A DNA stretch of 64,000 nucleotides, taken from Novosphingobium fuchskuhlense. GTDB taxonomy: Bacteria > Pseudomonadota > Alphaproteobacteria > Sphingomonadales > Sphingomonadaceae. Positions within the stretch are counted from its first letter, which is position 1, and every line of letters begins with the position of its first letter. Under the pieces are notes generated by a model. That model saw nothing but the letters and a program-made list of their open reading frames with translations, was not told the origin of the DNA and did no database searches. The stretch covers positions 434,001 through 498,000 of the forward strand of contig NZ_KQ954245.1 in NCBI RefSeq assembly GCF_001519075.1, read 5' to 3'. Positions 1-6,962 of this stretch are shown here, one piece after another. Position numbers and translations under genes: made by a program.

Positions 1-1
1 C

Positions 2-106
2 ATGACGCTCATCGAAGCGGGCTACAGGCTCGCCGGGCTTGTTCCGGTGGGTCAGTTCCGCTGGTCCACCCACGTCGAGCTGGCGAGCCTGTTCGTCAGG
101 CCGTGA
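2..106 (+). CDS. C-terminal end of an RNA methyltransferase (partial)
   Basis: The window opens inside a reading frame that stops at 104-106. The last 34 residues end in PVGQFRWSTHVELASLFVRP. This resembles the closing segment of TrmA/RlmD-type class I SAM-dependent uracil-5 RNA methyltransferases, which often end in a Q-F-x-W-S-x-H-V-E-L pattern. Only the tail is visible, so no catalytic motif can be checked. It converges on the MAPEG gene and overlaps its 3' end by about 11 bp. The family call rests on the tail pattern alone. Confidence 0.45.
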   Translation: MTLIEAGYRLAGLVPVGQFRWSTHVELASLFVRP

Positions 107-536
107 AAACCGCCATTGCGGCGTGCAGCACAAGCGCCATCAGCGCGACGCTCGACAAGGCAAACAGCGCAAAGCGCGGTGCGACCTTGTTCACGGTCGA
201 CTGGAAGATCGAGTGCACCACCCGCAAGGCCACATAGGCCCACGCGATCATCAGGTTCACACCTTGGCCCTGGCCAACAAGCGCCAGAACAATCGCCACT
301 GCATAAAACACCGTAGGTGCCTCATGCAAGTGATTGTAGTTATGTGCTTTCCATTGAATCTTGGGGTCGATCAGGCCTTCGAGCTTCGCGCCGGTCCAAC
401 CCACGTCGGCGTTCGGATCATCGGACTTGGGCAGCGCGGTGATCGCCGGGATGCGGGTTGCATACATCCATAGCCACATCACCATCGTCCACGCCGCCAG
501 CGCTACCACCGGCTTCAGAATTTCCATTCCCGTCAT
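96..536 (-). CDS. MAPEG-family membrane protein
   Basis: The product is a 146-residue integral membrane protein of the MAPEG (eicosanoid and glutathione metabolism) superfamily. Four hydrophobic segments are visible, near residues 8-27, 72-88, 93-110 and 120-143. The central stretch KAHNYNHLHEAPTVFYAVAI matches the family's conserved N-H-x-E-x-x-P core between helices 1 and 2. Length is typical. The ATG at 536 follows a GGGGGACC stretch suitable as a ribosome site. Bacterial members are mostly uncharacterised; glutathione-dependent detoxification is a family-level guess, and no neighbour narrows it. Confidence 0.85.
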   Translation of the reverse strand: MTGMEILKPVVALAAWTMVMWLWMYATRIPAITALPKSDDPNADVGWTGAKLEGLIDPKIQWKAHNYNHLHEAPTVFYAVAIVLALVGQGQGVNLMIAWAYVALRVVHSIFQSTVNKVAPRFALFALSSVALMALVLHAAMAVFTA

Positions 537-610
537 CGCGGTCCCCCGTCGTTCTTGTTGTCCGGGGGCAAGGGGTGGACAGCCGATGGTCGATTGTCAA
601 TTGCAACCTA

Positions 611-1621
611 TCAGCTCTGCACGATCACCTTTGCGAACGCCGCCGGGTCGACATTGCCACCCGAGAGGATGACGGCCGTCCGCCCATCGTACGGCACCTT
701 GCCTGCCAGCACAGCCGCCAGCGCCGCCGCACCGCCGGGCTCGACCACCAGGCGCAGCTTGCGGAAGGCGTGGATCTGGGCCGCACGGACTTCGGCCTCG
801 CTCACCGCCACGCCGCGCATGCCGCGTGACGTCATGACGGCAAAGTTGATCGGGTAGGTCGCCATCGTCTGCAGCGCATCGCAGGCCGTGGCTGGCGGCG
901 AGGCGCCGACACCGACGATGGCGCCGCCTGCCAGGCTGCGGGTGACGTCATCCCAGCCTTCAGGCTCCACCGGCACGATCTCGGCGTCCGGACAGGCCAG
1001 CGCCAACCCCGAGGCGAGCCCGCCGCCACCGCATGGCGCCACGATCCGCGTCGGCGGCCCGCCGGCAAAGCAATCCATCTGGCTCGCCAGTTCCACCCCC
1101 GTGCTGCCCTGACCTTCTATCACCCAGGGATCGCCATAGGCGTGGACCAGAACCGAGCCCTGCGCTGCGCATATCTCCGCCGCGATCGCGTCGCGCGACT
1201 GCGTCAGGCGTTCGTAGAGCACGACTTGCGCGCCGAGCCGCCGCGTTTCCGAAAGTTTCACCTCCGGCGCGTCCGCCGGCATCACGATGGTCGCCGAGAT
1301 CCCCAGCCGGCGCGCCGCCCAGGCGACACCCTGCGCATGGTTGCCGCTGGATACCGCGACAACGCCGCGCGCGCGTTCCTCCTCGGTCAGTTCCGTGAGC
1401 CGGTGCCAGGCGCCGCGGATCTTGAACGCACCCATCGGCTGCAGGCATTCCGCCTTGCACCAGACAGTACCGCCTTCGGGCAATTCCAGCGCCAGCAGCG
1501 GGGTATGCGGCACCAGCGCGCTTACTTTGGCGGCGGCGCGCAGAACGCCCTTCCGGGTTGGGGCGCGCGTCGCTTCGCGGGCCGATGGGGCAGGGCTCAA
1601 TTGGGGACTTGGGTTTGTCAT
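611..1621 (-). CDS. Threonine/serine dehydratase-like PLP enzyme (fold type II)
   Basis: This looks like a PLP-dependent beta-eliminating lyase related to threonine dehydratase and serine racemase. The PLP lysine lies in MGAFKIRGA, the substrate loop is SSGNHAQG, and a glycine-rich phosphate loop (CGGGGLASG) follows near residue 195. The C-terminal ILSGGNVD is also typical. At about 336 residues it lacks the ACT-like regulatory domain of biosynthetic IlvA, so a catabolic dehydratase or racemase is more likely. I chose the ATG at 1621, directly after GGTAAGGGG, over an upstream start. It is divergent from the dehydrogenase at 1693, leaving about 70 bp for both promoters. Confidence 0.85.
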   Translation of the reverse strand: MTNPSPQLSPAPSAREATRAPTRKGVLRAAAKVSALVPHTPLLALELPEGGTVWCKAECLQPMGAFKIRGAWHRLTELTEEERARGVVAVSSGNHAQGVAWAARRLGISATIVMPADAPEVKLSETRRLGAQVVLYERLTQSRDAIAAEICAAQGSVLVHAYGDPWVIEGQGSTGVELASQMDCFAGGPPTRIVAPCGGGGLASGLALACPDAEIVPVEPEGWDDVTRSLAGGAIVGVGASPPATACDALQTMATYPINFAVMTSRGMRGVAVSEAEVRAAQIHAFRKLRLVVEPGGAAALAAVLAGKVPYDGRTAVILSGGNVDPAAFAKVIVQS

Positions 1622-1692
1622 CCCCTTACCGTAAAGGCACCGCTTTCGAAGCGCCAGCACACGCTGCGCCGTTCCGGTTTGGAGTTTCCCCT

Positions 1693-2898
1693 ATGGCCAA
1701 GGTCCTTGTCATCGGCGCAGGCGGCGTCGGCTCGGTTGCCGTTCACAAGATGGCGATGAACCCCGATATCTTCAGCGAAGTCGTGCTCGCCAGCCGCACC
1801 CTTTCGAAGTGCGAGGCGATTGCGGCCTCGGTGAAGCAGCGGACTGGCCGTGATGTGGCGACTTATGCCCTTGACGCCGACGATGTCGACGCGACCACCG
1901 CGCTGCTGAACGAACTGCGCCCCGCGCTCGTCGTCAATCTTGCGCTGCCCTATCAGGATCTCAACATCATGGAGGCCTGCCTCGCTGCCGGGGTCAACTA
2001 CATGGACACCGCGAACTACGAGCCGATCGACGAGGCCAAGTTCGAGTACAAGTGGCAGTGGGCCTATCAGGAGCGCTTCAAGGCCGCCGGCCTCACCGCG
2101 CTGCTCGGCTCGGGTTTCGACCCGGGCGTGACCAGCGTTTTCGCGACCTGGCTCAAGAAGCACAAGCTCGACACCATCCGCACGCTCGATATTCTCGATT
2201 GCAACGGTGGCGATCACGGCCAGCCATTCGCGACCAACTTCAACCCGGAAATCAACATCCGCGAAGTGACCGCGCCGGCGCGGCGCTGGGAAAAGGGTGA
2301 ATGGGTCGAAACCCCGGCGCTCACCATCCGCCAGACCTTCGATTTCGAGGCTGTCGGGCCGAAGAACATGTACCTGATGTATCACGAGGAACTCGAAAGC
2401 CTCGCGCATCACTTGCCCGAGATCGAGCGCATCCGCTTCTGGATGACCTTCGGCGATGCCTATATCACGCACCTCACCGTGCTGCAGAACGTGGGCATGA
2501 CCCGCATCGACCCGGTGATCTACGAGGGCAAGGAGATCGTTCCGCTCCAGTTCCTCAAGGCCGTTCTGCCCGAACCCGCCAGCCTCGGCGCGCTGACCAA
2601 GGGCAAGACGAACATCGGCGATATCGCGACCGGCCTGAAAGACAGCGTGGAAAAGACCTTCTACATCTACAACATCTGCGATCACGAAGAGGCCTATGCC
2701 GAAACCGGCAACCAGGCGATCAGCTACACCACCGGCGTTCCGGCGATGATCGGTGCGGCCATGCTCGTCACCGGCACCTGGGGCGGCGCCGGCGTATTCA
2801 ACATCGAGCAGTTCGATCCCGATCCCTATATGGACATGCTGAACAAGCACGGCCTGCCCTGGCAGGTGAAGGAGCTTGAAGGGCCGCTGGCGTTCTGA
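1693..2898 (+). CDS. Carboxyspermidine/carboxynorspermidine dehydrogenase (saccharopine dehydrogenase family)
   Basis: The 401-residue protein begins with the Rossmann motif VIGAGGVGSVAVHKMA and has the Lys1/saccharopine-dehydrogenase architecture. In the alternative spermidine pathway this enzyme reductively condenses putrescine (or diaminopropane) with aspartate semialdehyde. The specific call rests on context: the next gene is the matching decarboxylase, 41 bp downstream, and a diamine-producing decarboxylase lies 2.7 kb further on. The ATG at 1693 aligns with the Rossmann N-terminus; the longer frame upstream belongs to the promoter region. True saccharopine dehydrogenase is less likely given the neighbours. 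Confidence 0.87.
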   Translation: MAKVLVIGAGGVGSVAVHKMAMNPDIFSEVVLASRTLSKCEAIAASVKQRTGRDVATYALDADDVDATTALLNELRPALVVNLALPYQDLNIMEACLAAGVNYMDTANYEPIDEAKFEYKWQWAYQERFKAAGLTALLGSGFDPGVTSVFATWLKKHKLDTIRTLDILDCNGGDHGQPFATNFNPEINIREVTAPARRWEKGEWVETPALTIRQTFDFEAVGPKNMYLMYHEELESLAHHLPEIERIRFWMTFGDAYITHLTVLQNVGMTRIDPVIYEGKEIVPLQFLKAVLPEPASLGALTKGKTNIGDIATGLKDSVEKTFYIYNICDHEEAYAETGNQAISYTTGVPAMIGAAMLVTGTWGGAGVFNIEQFDPDPYMDMLNKHGLPWQVKELEGPLAF

Positions 2899-2901
2899 AT
2901 G

Positions 2902-2925
2902 CATCCTTCCCCTGCAAGGGAAGGA
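2902..2925. repeat. Perfect intergenic hairpin (REP-like)
   Basis: ATCCTTCCC and GGGAAGGAT form a perfect 9-bp inverted repeat around a CTGCAA loop, immediately after the stop of the dehydrogenase gene and before the AGGAG ribosome site of the decarboxylase. There is no T-run, so it is more likely a processing or stability element, or a degenerate palindromic repeat, than a terminator. Similar pyrimidine/purine hairpins occur at 39134 and 43968. Confidence 0.6.
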
Positions 2926-2939
2926 TCAGGAGATCATAG

Positions 2940-4136
2940 ATGGAAACCAGAGCCGGCGATCCAGGGGCCTTCGCCCAATTTGACCTGACCCGCGTGGATA
3001 GCCCGGCCTTTGTGGTCGATGCCGCGCGCCTCAGGCAGAACCTGAGCACTCTCGCCGATGTGCGTGATCGCGCAGGGATCAAGGTCCTCGCCGCGCTTAA
3101 GGCTTTCTCGATGTGGCGGGTCGCGCCGCTGATTGGCGAATACCTCGACGGCGTCTGCACCTCGGGCCTGTGGGAAGCGCGCCTTGCTGCCGATCACTAC
3201 GCCGGCGAGATCGCGACCTACTGCGCGGCCTACAAGGCGGAGGACTTGCCCGAAATCCTCCAGCACTCAGACCATGTGATCTTCAATTCGCCCGGCCAGC
3301 ATGCCCGCTTTGCCCCGCAGATCGCGGCCGCGCGTGCTGCGGGTGAGCCGTTCGATATCGGCCTTCGCATCAATCCCTTGCATGCCGAAGGTGAAGTGCC
3401 GCGTTATGATCCCTGCGCGCCGCATTCACGCCTTGGCTTCCCGGTTGATCAGCTGCGGGCAGAGCATCTGGAAGGCGTCAGCGGCCTCCATTTCCACACC
3501 TTGTGCGAGCAGGATTTCGAGCCGCTCCAGCGCACCTGGCAAGCGCTGAAGCCCCGTATTGCACCGTACTTCGGCCAGCTTACCTGGCTCAACTTCGGCG
3601 GCGGCCACCACATCACCCGGGCGGATTACCAGCGGGACGACCTTGTCGCGTTCCTGCAAGGGGTTAAGGCCGAAACCGGCTGCGAGATCTACCTTGAACC
3701 CGGCGAAGCCATCGCGCTCGACGCCGGCATTCTTGTCGGCACCGTGCTCGATACGCACTGGAACGGCATGCAGCTTGGCATCACCGACATTTCTGCCACA
3801 TGCCATATGCCCGATGTGATCGAAGCGCCGTATCGTCCGGCCATGCTCGGCGAACTGCCGCTCGATGAATACGAGGACGGAGAAGGCGATGCCCCCGTCC
3901 GCCTCGGCGGCCCGTCGTGCCTCGCCGGTGACGTCATCGGCGATTACCGCATGCACGGGCTTGCCGAACCCGGCGCGCGCTTCGCGTTCCTTGATCAGGC
4001 GCATTATTCGATGGTCAAGACGACGACCTTCAACGGCGTGCCGCTCCCCTCGATCTGGCTGTGGGACAGCGAGACCGACAGCCTCGAATGCGTGAAACGT
4101 TTTTCGTGGGAGGACTTCCGGGATCGCGTTTCCTGA
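2940..4136 (+). CDS. nspC: Carboxynorspermidine/carboxyspermidine decarboxylase
   Basis: A 398-residue fold type III PLP decarboxylase. The PLP lysine is in VLAALKAFSMW near residue 50. The barrel motif GLHFHTLCEQ follows at about 180, the phosphate-binding LNFGGGHHITRADY near 220, LEPGEA near 254, and the catalytic-cysteine loop GGPSCLAGDVIGDY near 325. These match CANSDC/NspC rather than diaminopimelate decarboxylase. It would release spermidine or norspermidine from the carboxy-polyamine made by the upstream dehydrogenase. AGGAG sits about 8 bp before the ATG. The pair appears to form a two-gene unit. Confidence 0.92.
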   Translation: METRAGDPGAFAQFDLTRVDSPAFVVDAARLRQNLSTLADVRDRAGIKVLAALKAFSMWRVAPLIGEYLDGVCTSGLWEARLAADHYAGEIATYCAAYKAEDLPEILQHSDHVIFNSPGQHARFAPQIAAARAAGEPFDIGLRINPLHAEGEVPRYDPCAPHSRLGFPVDQLRAEHLEGVSGLHFHTLCEQDFEPLQRTWQALKPRIAPYFGQLTWLNFGGGHHITRADYQRDDLVAFLQGVKAETGCEIYLEPGEAIALDAGILVGTVLDTHWNGMQLGITDISATCHMPDVIEAPYRPAMLGELPLDEYEDGEGDAPVRLGGPSCLAGDVIGDYRMHGLAEPGARFAFLDQAHYSMVKTTTFNGVPLPSIWLWDSETDSLECVKRFSWEDFRDRVS

Positions 4137-4172
4137 GGCAAGCTCTCCGCAAGCAATGATAGCAGGCGGAGA

Positions 4173-5405
4173 GTGATGATGGCGGGCGAAGTCCTTGATG
4201 GTGTGACGAGCGATCCGGTACGCATGGGCTGGATGGTCGGCGCGCCGCCGCCACTGGAACGGCGCCTACTTGCCGCCCGCGCAGATCACATGCGCTTTCC
4301 GATGATCCGCTGGTCCTATTCGAACATGCGGAGTTTCTGCCCGACGGTGCGTGTCGCGGCGAGCGGGGAGGGCATACCGTTCCCCCGGGCGCTGCGTGAC
4401 GACCTCGGCGCAGTGCGGTTCGCGCCGCTGGGGGACGATGCCGAGACGACGTTCGAGGAGTCGCTGCTATCTGCTTTTACCGACGGCATTCTCGTGCTGC
4501 ACAAGGGCGAGGTGGTCTTCGAGCGCTGGTTCGGCGTCACCGGCCCCGAAACCCGCCATATCGCCTTCTCGGTCACCAAGAGCTTCGTCGGCACGCTTGT
4601 GCAGATGCTGGTCGGGGAAGGGCGGATCGACCTTGCCGCGCCGGTGGACAGCGTTATCCCCGAGCTTGCCGCCAGTGGCTTCGGCAGCGCGACGATCGGT
4701 CAGATGCTCCACATGACGACCGCGCTCGATTTTTCCGAGGAATACGGCAATCCCAATTCCGGGATCGGGGCCTACAGCGCCGCGCTCGGCCTCACCCCGC
4801 GCCCTGCCAGCTATACCGGCCCGCACAATCTGTGGGACTATCTCACCACCGTTCCCGGTCTGGGCACGCATGGGGAAGGTTTCGTCTACCGCACGCCCAA
4901 CACCGATGTGCTCGCTTGGATCATCACGCGCGTCACCGGCCGGCCGTTCACGCAGGTCCTGTCGGAGCGTCTGTGGCAGCCGCTCGGCATGCTGGGGGAT
5001 GCGGATATCATCGTTGACGAGATCGGCTCTCCCTTCGCCGGCGGGGGGCTCAACTTGCGGCTTGAGGATCTTGCCCGCTTCGGCGAGGCGCTTCGCCTTG
5101 GCGGGCTTGGCGTGATTCCGGCCGCTGACGTCGACCGCATCCGGCAGGGCGGCGATCCGGACCGTTTCCACAAGGCGGCCTATCCGCTGCTGAACGGTTG
5201 GAGCTATGGCAGCCAGTGGTGGCATGCGCACGACAATCACGGCTGTTTCAGCGCGCGCGGCATCCACGGGCAGACGCTGTGGATCGACCCTGTGGCTGAA
5301 ATGGTGATCGCGCGATTCGCCTCGCACCCCACCGCGGCGAATGGCGCGAATGATCCGCACTCGCTCCCGGCATGGCGCGCGCTGGCGCAAGCCTTGATGG
5401 GTTAA
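4173..5405 (+). CDS. Beta-lactamase-family serine hydrolase (6-aminohexanoate-dimer hydrolase/esterase type)
   Basis: The 410-residue protein carries the class C beta-lactamase/DD-peptidase fold. The nucleophile motif S-x-x-K appears as FSVTKSF near residue 131. A tyrosine-containing loop (VYRTPNTDVLAW) stands where class C enzymes have Y-x-N, and a C-terminal HGQ tripeptide replaces K-T-G. No signal peptide is apparent, so it is probably cytoplasmic, unlike a true resistance beta-lactamase. It sits between the carboxyspermidine genes and the ornithine-type decarboxylase on the same strand, 36 bp after nspC. An amidase or esterase acting on an acylated amine is possible but is inference. ATG codons at 4173 and 4176 both follow GGCGGAGAG. 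Confidence 0.8.
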   Translation: MMMAGEVLDGVTSDPVRMGWMVGAPPPLERRLLAARADHMRFPMIRWSYSNMRSFCPTVRVAASGEGIPFPRALRDDLGAVRFAPLGDDAETTFEESLLSAFTDGILVLHKGEVVFERWFGVTGPETRHIAFSVTKSFVGTLVQMLVGEGRIDLAAPVDSVIPELAASGFGSATIGQMLHMTTALDFSEEYGNPNSGIGAYSAALGLTPRPASYTGPHNLWDYLTTVPGLGTHGEGFVYRTPNTDVLAWIITRVTGRPFTQVLSERLWQPLGMLGDADIIVDEIGSPFAGGGLNLRLEDLARFGEALRLGGLGVIPAADVDRIRQGGDPDRFHKAAYPLLNGWSYGSQWWHAHDNHGCFSARGIHGQTLWIDPVAEMVIARFASHPTAANGANDPHSLPAWRALAQALMG

Positions 5406-5445
5406 GGATTTCCGGGCCTCCCTGTAAAAATGTTTCAAGTTTGTG

Positions 5446-5516
5446 ACATCAACATGAGGTGCCCATTTTTTCACTTGATGTTCAGGGCAGGGGGGCTATT
5501 TACCCCCTCGCTGCCC
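5446..5516 (+). promoter_or_regulatory. Two-hairpin leader before the ornithine decarboxylase gene
   Basis: Two inverted repeats lie between the hydrolase stop and the decarboxylase. The first pairs ACATCAA (5446-5452) with TTGATGT (5475-5481), with an inner GTG/CAC. The second pairs GGGCAG with CTGCCC, enclosing GGGGG/CCCCC around a GCTATTTA loop (about 5484-5515). An ATG at 5454 opens a 51-codon ORF that ends at 5609, inside the decarboxylase start region. Ornithine decarboxylase genes are known to carry regulatory leaders in some bacteria, including the alphaproteobacterial speF RNA motif. I could not align this to that family. Confidence 0.45.
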
Positions 5517-5578
5517 CATGGGGACTTCCAAACCGCAAGGCAGCTTTGTCTCAATTTTCCGTTTGGGGGTCCCTTGAG

Positions 5579-6802
5579 TTGCACATCCATCCTGACGCAT
5601 TGGCTGTAGCGGGCGCCTTCGCGCCCGACCAACCCGCCATTCTGAACCGTCCGCACGCTGCGGCGCGCGCGGCCCGTTTCTTCGTTGAGAAGTTTCCGGG
5701 GCGCTCGCTCTATGCGGTCAAGGCCAATCCATCGCCGGAGCTTCTCCGCGTTCTTTGGGATGCCGGGATCACGCATTACGACGTGGCTTCGATCGCAGAG
5801 GTGCGCATGGCGCGTGCGGCGCTTCCCGAAGCGACGCTTTGCTTCATGCATCCTGTGAAGACGCCCAGTGCGATCATCGAGGCCTATCGCGACCATGGCG
5901 TGCGCGTGTTCAGCCTCGATTCGATCGAGGAACTGGAGAAGATCCGCGATGCGACCACGGCAGCCAACGGCGGCATCCTCCCCGAGGACCTGACCCTGTG
6001 CGTGCGTCTGCGCGTCTCTTCCGAGGGTTCCGAGCTCAGCCTCGCTTCGAAGTTCGGCTGCGATCTCACTGGCGCAGGGGAACTTCTTCAGGCCACGCGT
6101 CAGGTTGCCGATTCGCTCGGTGTCTGCTTCCATGTCGGCAGCCAGTCGATGAGCCCGCACGCCTATGTCCAGGCACTCGAGCGCGTCCGCGCGGCGATTG
6201 TCGATGCGGCGGTCACTGTCGACATCATCGATGTCGGCGGCGGCTTCCCGTCGATCTATCCCGGCATGGAACCGCCGCCGCTTGAAGACTACTTCGGCGT
6301 GATCGACCGCACCTACGAATCGTTGCCGGTCTCCTATTCGGCCGAACTGTGGTGCGAGCCGGGCCGCGCGCTGTGCGCAGAGTACAATTCGATGATCGTG
6401 CGGGTCGAACGCCGGCGCGGCACCGAGTTGTTCATCAACGACGGCGCCTATGGTGCGCTGTTTGATGCCGCACACGTGGGCTGGCGCTTTCCTGTGCGTT
6501 TGCTGCGCGATAGCGCGGCGAACGAGGATGGTGAGACCGAGACCCAGGATTTCAGTTTCTGGGGACCGACCTGCGACGACATGGACCACATGGAAGGGCC
6601 CTTCGCGCTTCCGGCGGACATCAAGGCGGGCGACTTCATCGAGATCGGCATGCTCGGCGCGTATGGCGCGGCCATGAAGACGGCCTTCAACGGCTTCGGC
6701 GCGACCGAAGTATTCGAGGTTTCGGACGAGCCGATGTCCAGCCAGTACCGTGGTGACCGCCGTGATCCGCGTGTGTCGGACAACGTTGTGTCGCTGCGCT
6801 GA
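5579..6802 (+). CDS. Ornithine (or lysine/ornithine) decarboxylase, fold type III
   Basis: This PLP decarboxylase should make putrescine from ornithine (or cadaverine from lysine), the diamine substrate of the carboxyspermidine pathway at 1.7-4.1 kb. The PLP lysine is in SLYAVKANPSPELL. Downstream are CFHVGSQS, IDVGGGFPS, the phosphate-binding WCEPGRALCAEY and the catalytic-cysteine motif FWGPTCDDMD, in the order of eukaryotic-type ODC. The frame is open from a GTG at 5459, but that codon lies inside the leader hairpin. Family proteins begin near LHIHPDAL, so I favour the TTG at 5579 (about 407 residues), with the TTG at 5546 as alternative. A strong terminator follows. Confidence 0.85.
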   Translation: MHIHPDALAVAGAFAPDQPAILNRPHAAARAARFFVEKFPGRSLYAVKANPSPELLRVLWDAGITHYDVASIAEVRMARAALPEATLCFMHPVKTPSAIIEAYRDHGVRVFSLDSIEELEKIRDATTAANGGILPEDLTLCVRLRVSSEGSELSLASKFGCDLTGAGELLQATRQVADSLGVCFHVGSQSMSPHAYVQALERVRAAIVDAAVTVDIIDVGGGFPSIYPGMEPPPLEDYFGVIDRTYESLPVSYSAELWCEPGRALCAEYNSMIVRVERRRGTELFINDGAYGALFDAAHVGWRFPVRLLRDSAANEDGETETQDFSFWGPTCDDMDHMEGPFALPADIKAGDFIEIGMLGAYGAAMKTAFNGFGATEVFEVSDEPMSSQYRGDRRDPRVSDNVVSLR

Positions 6803-6836
6803 GATAATAGCACCGGGCCAACCCGGGTCGCAAAGG

Positions 6837-6870
6837 AAAGGCCCCGCGAGCAATCGCGGGGCCTTTCTTT
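6837..6870. terminator. Intrinsic terminator after the decarboxylase
   Basis: AAAGGCCCCGCG (6837-6848) pairs perfectly with CGCGGGGCCTTT (6855-6866) around an AGCAAT loop and runs into CTTTTTAT. This is the strongest Rho-independent terminator in the window. The A-rich left flank could let it also work weakly on the other strand, facing the end of the TonB receptor gene. Confidence 0.9.
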
Positions 6871-6920
6871 TTATGTCGCCAGTTTCGGTAAATGGCCTTC
6901 GCGGCAATGCTTGCTGGCAG

Positions 6921-6955
6921 CCTTGCACGACCGCATGCGCGGCGATCGTGCAAGG
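6921..6955 (-). terminator. Hairpin downstream of the TonB receptor gene
   Basis: CCTTGCACGA and TCGTGCAAGG form a perfect 10-bp inverted repeat, with an inner CCGC/GCGG pairing, ending a few bases beyond the receptor's stop. There is no clear T-run on the minus strand, so it may be a 3'-end stabiliser rather than a classical terminator. Confidence 0.5.
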
Positions 6956-6962
6956 ACAACCG

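Noticed and set aside
4173..5405. Antibiotic-resistance beta-lactamase
   Set aside because: No signal peptide, HGQ replaces KTG, and the setting is polyamine metabolism; a general hydrolase is more likely.
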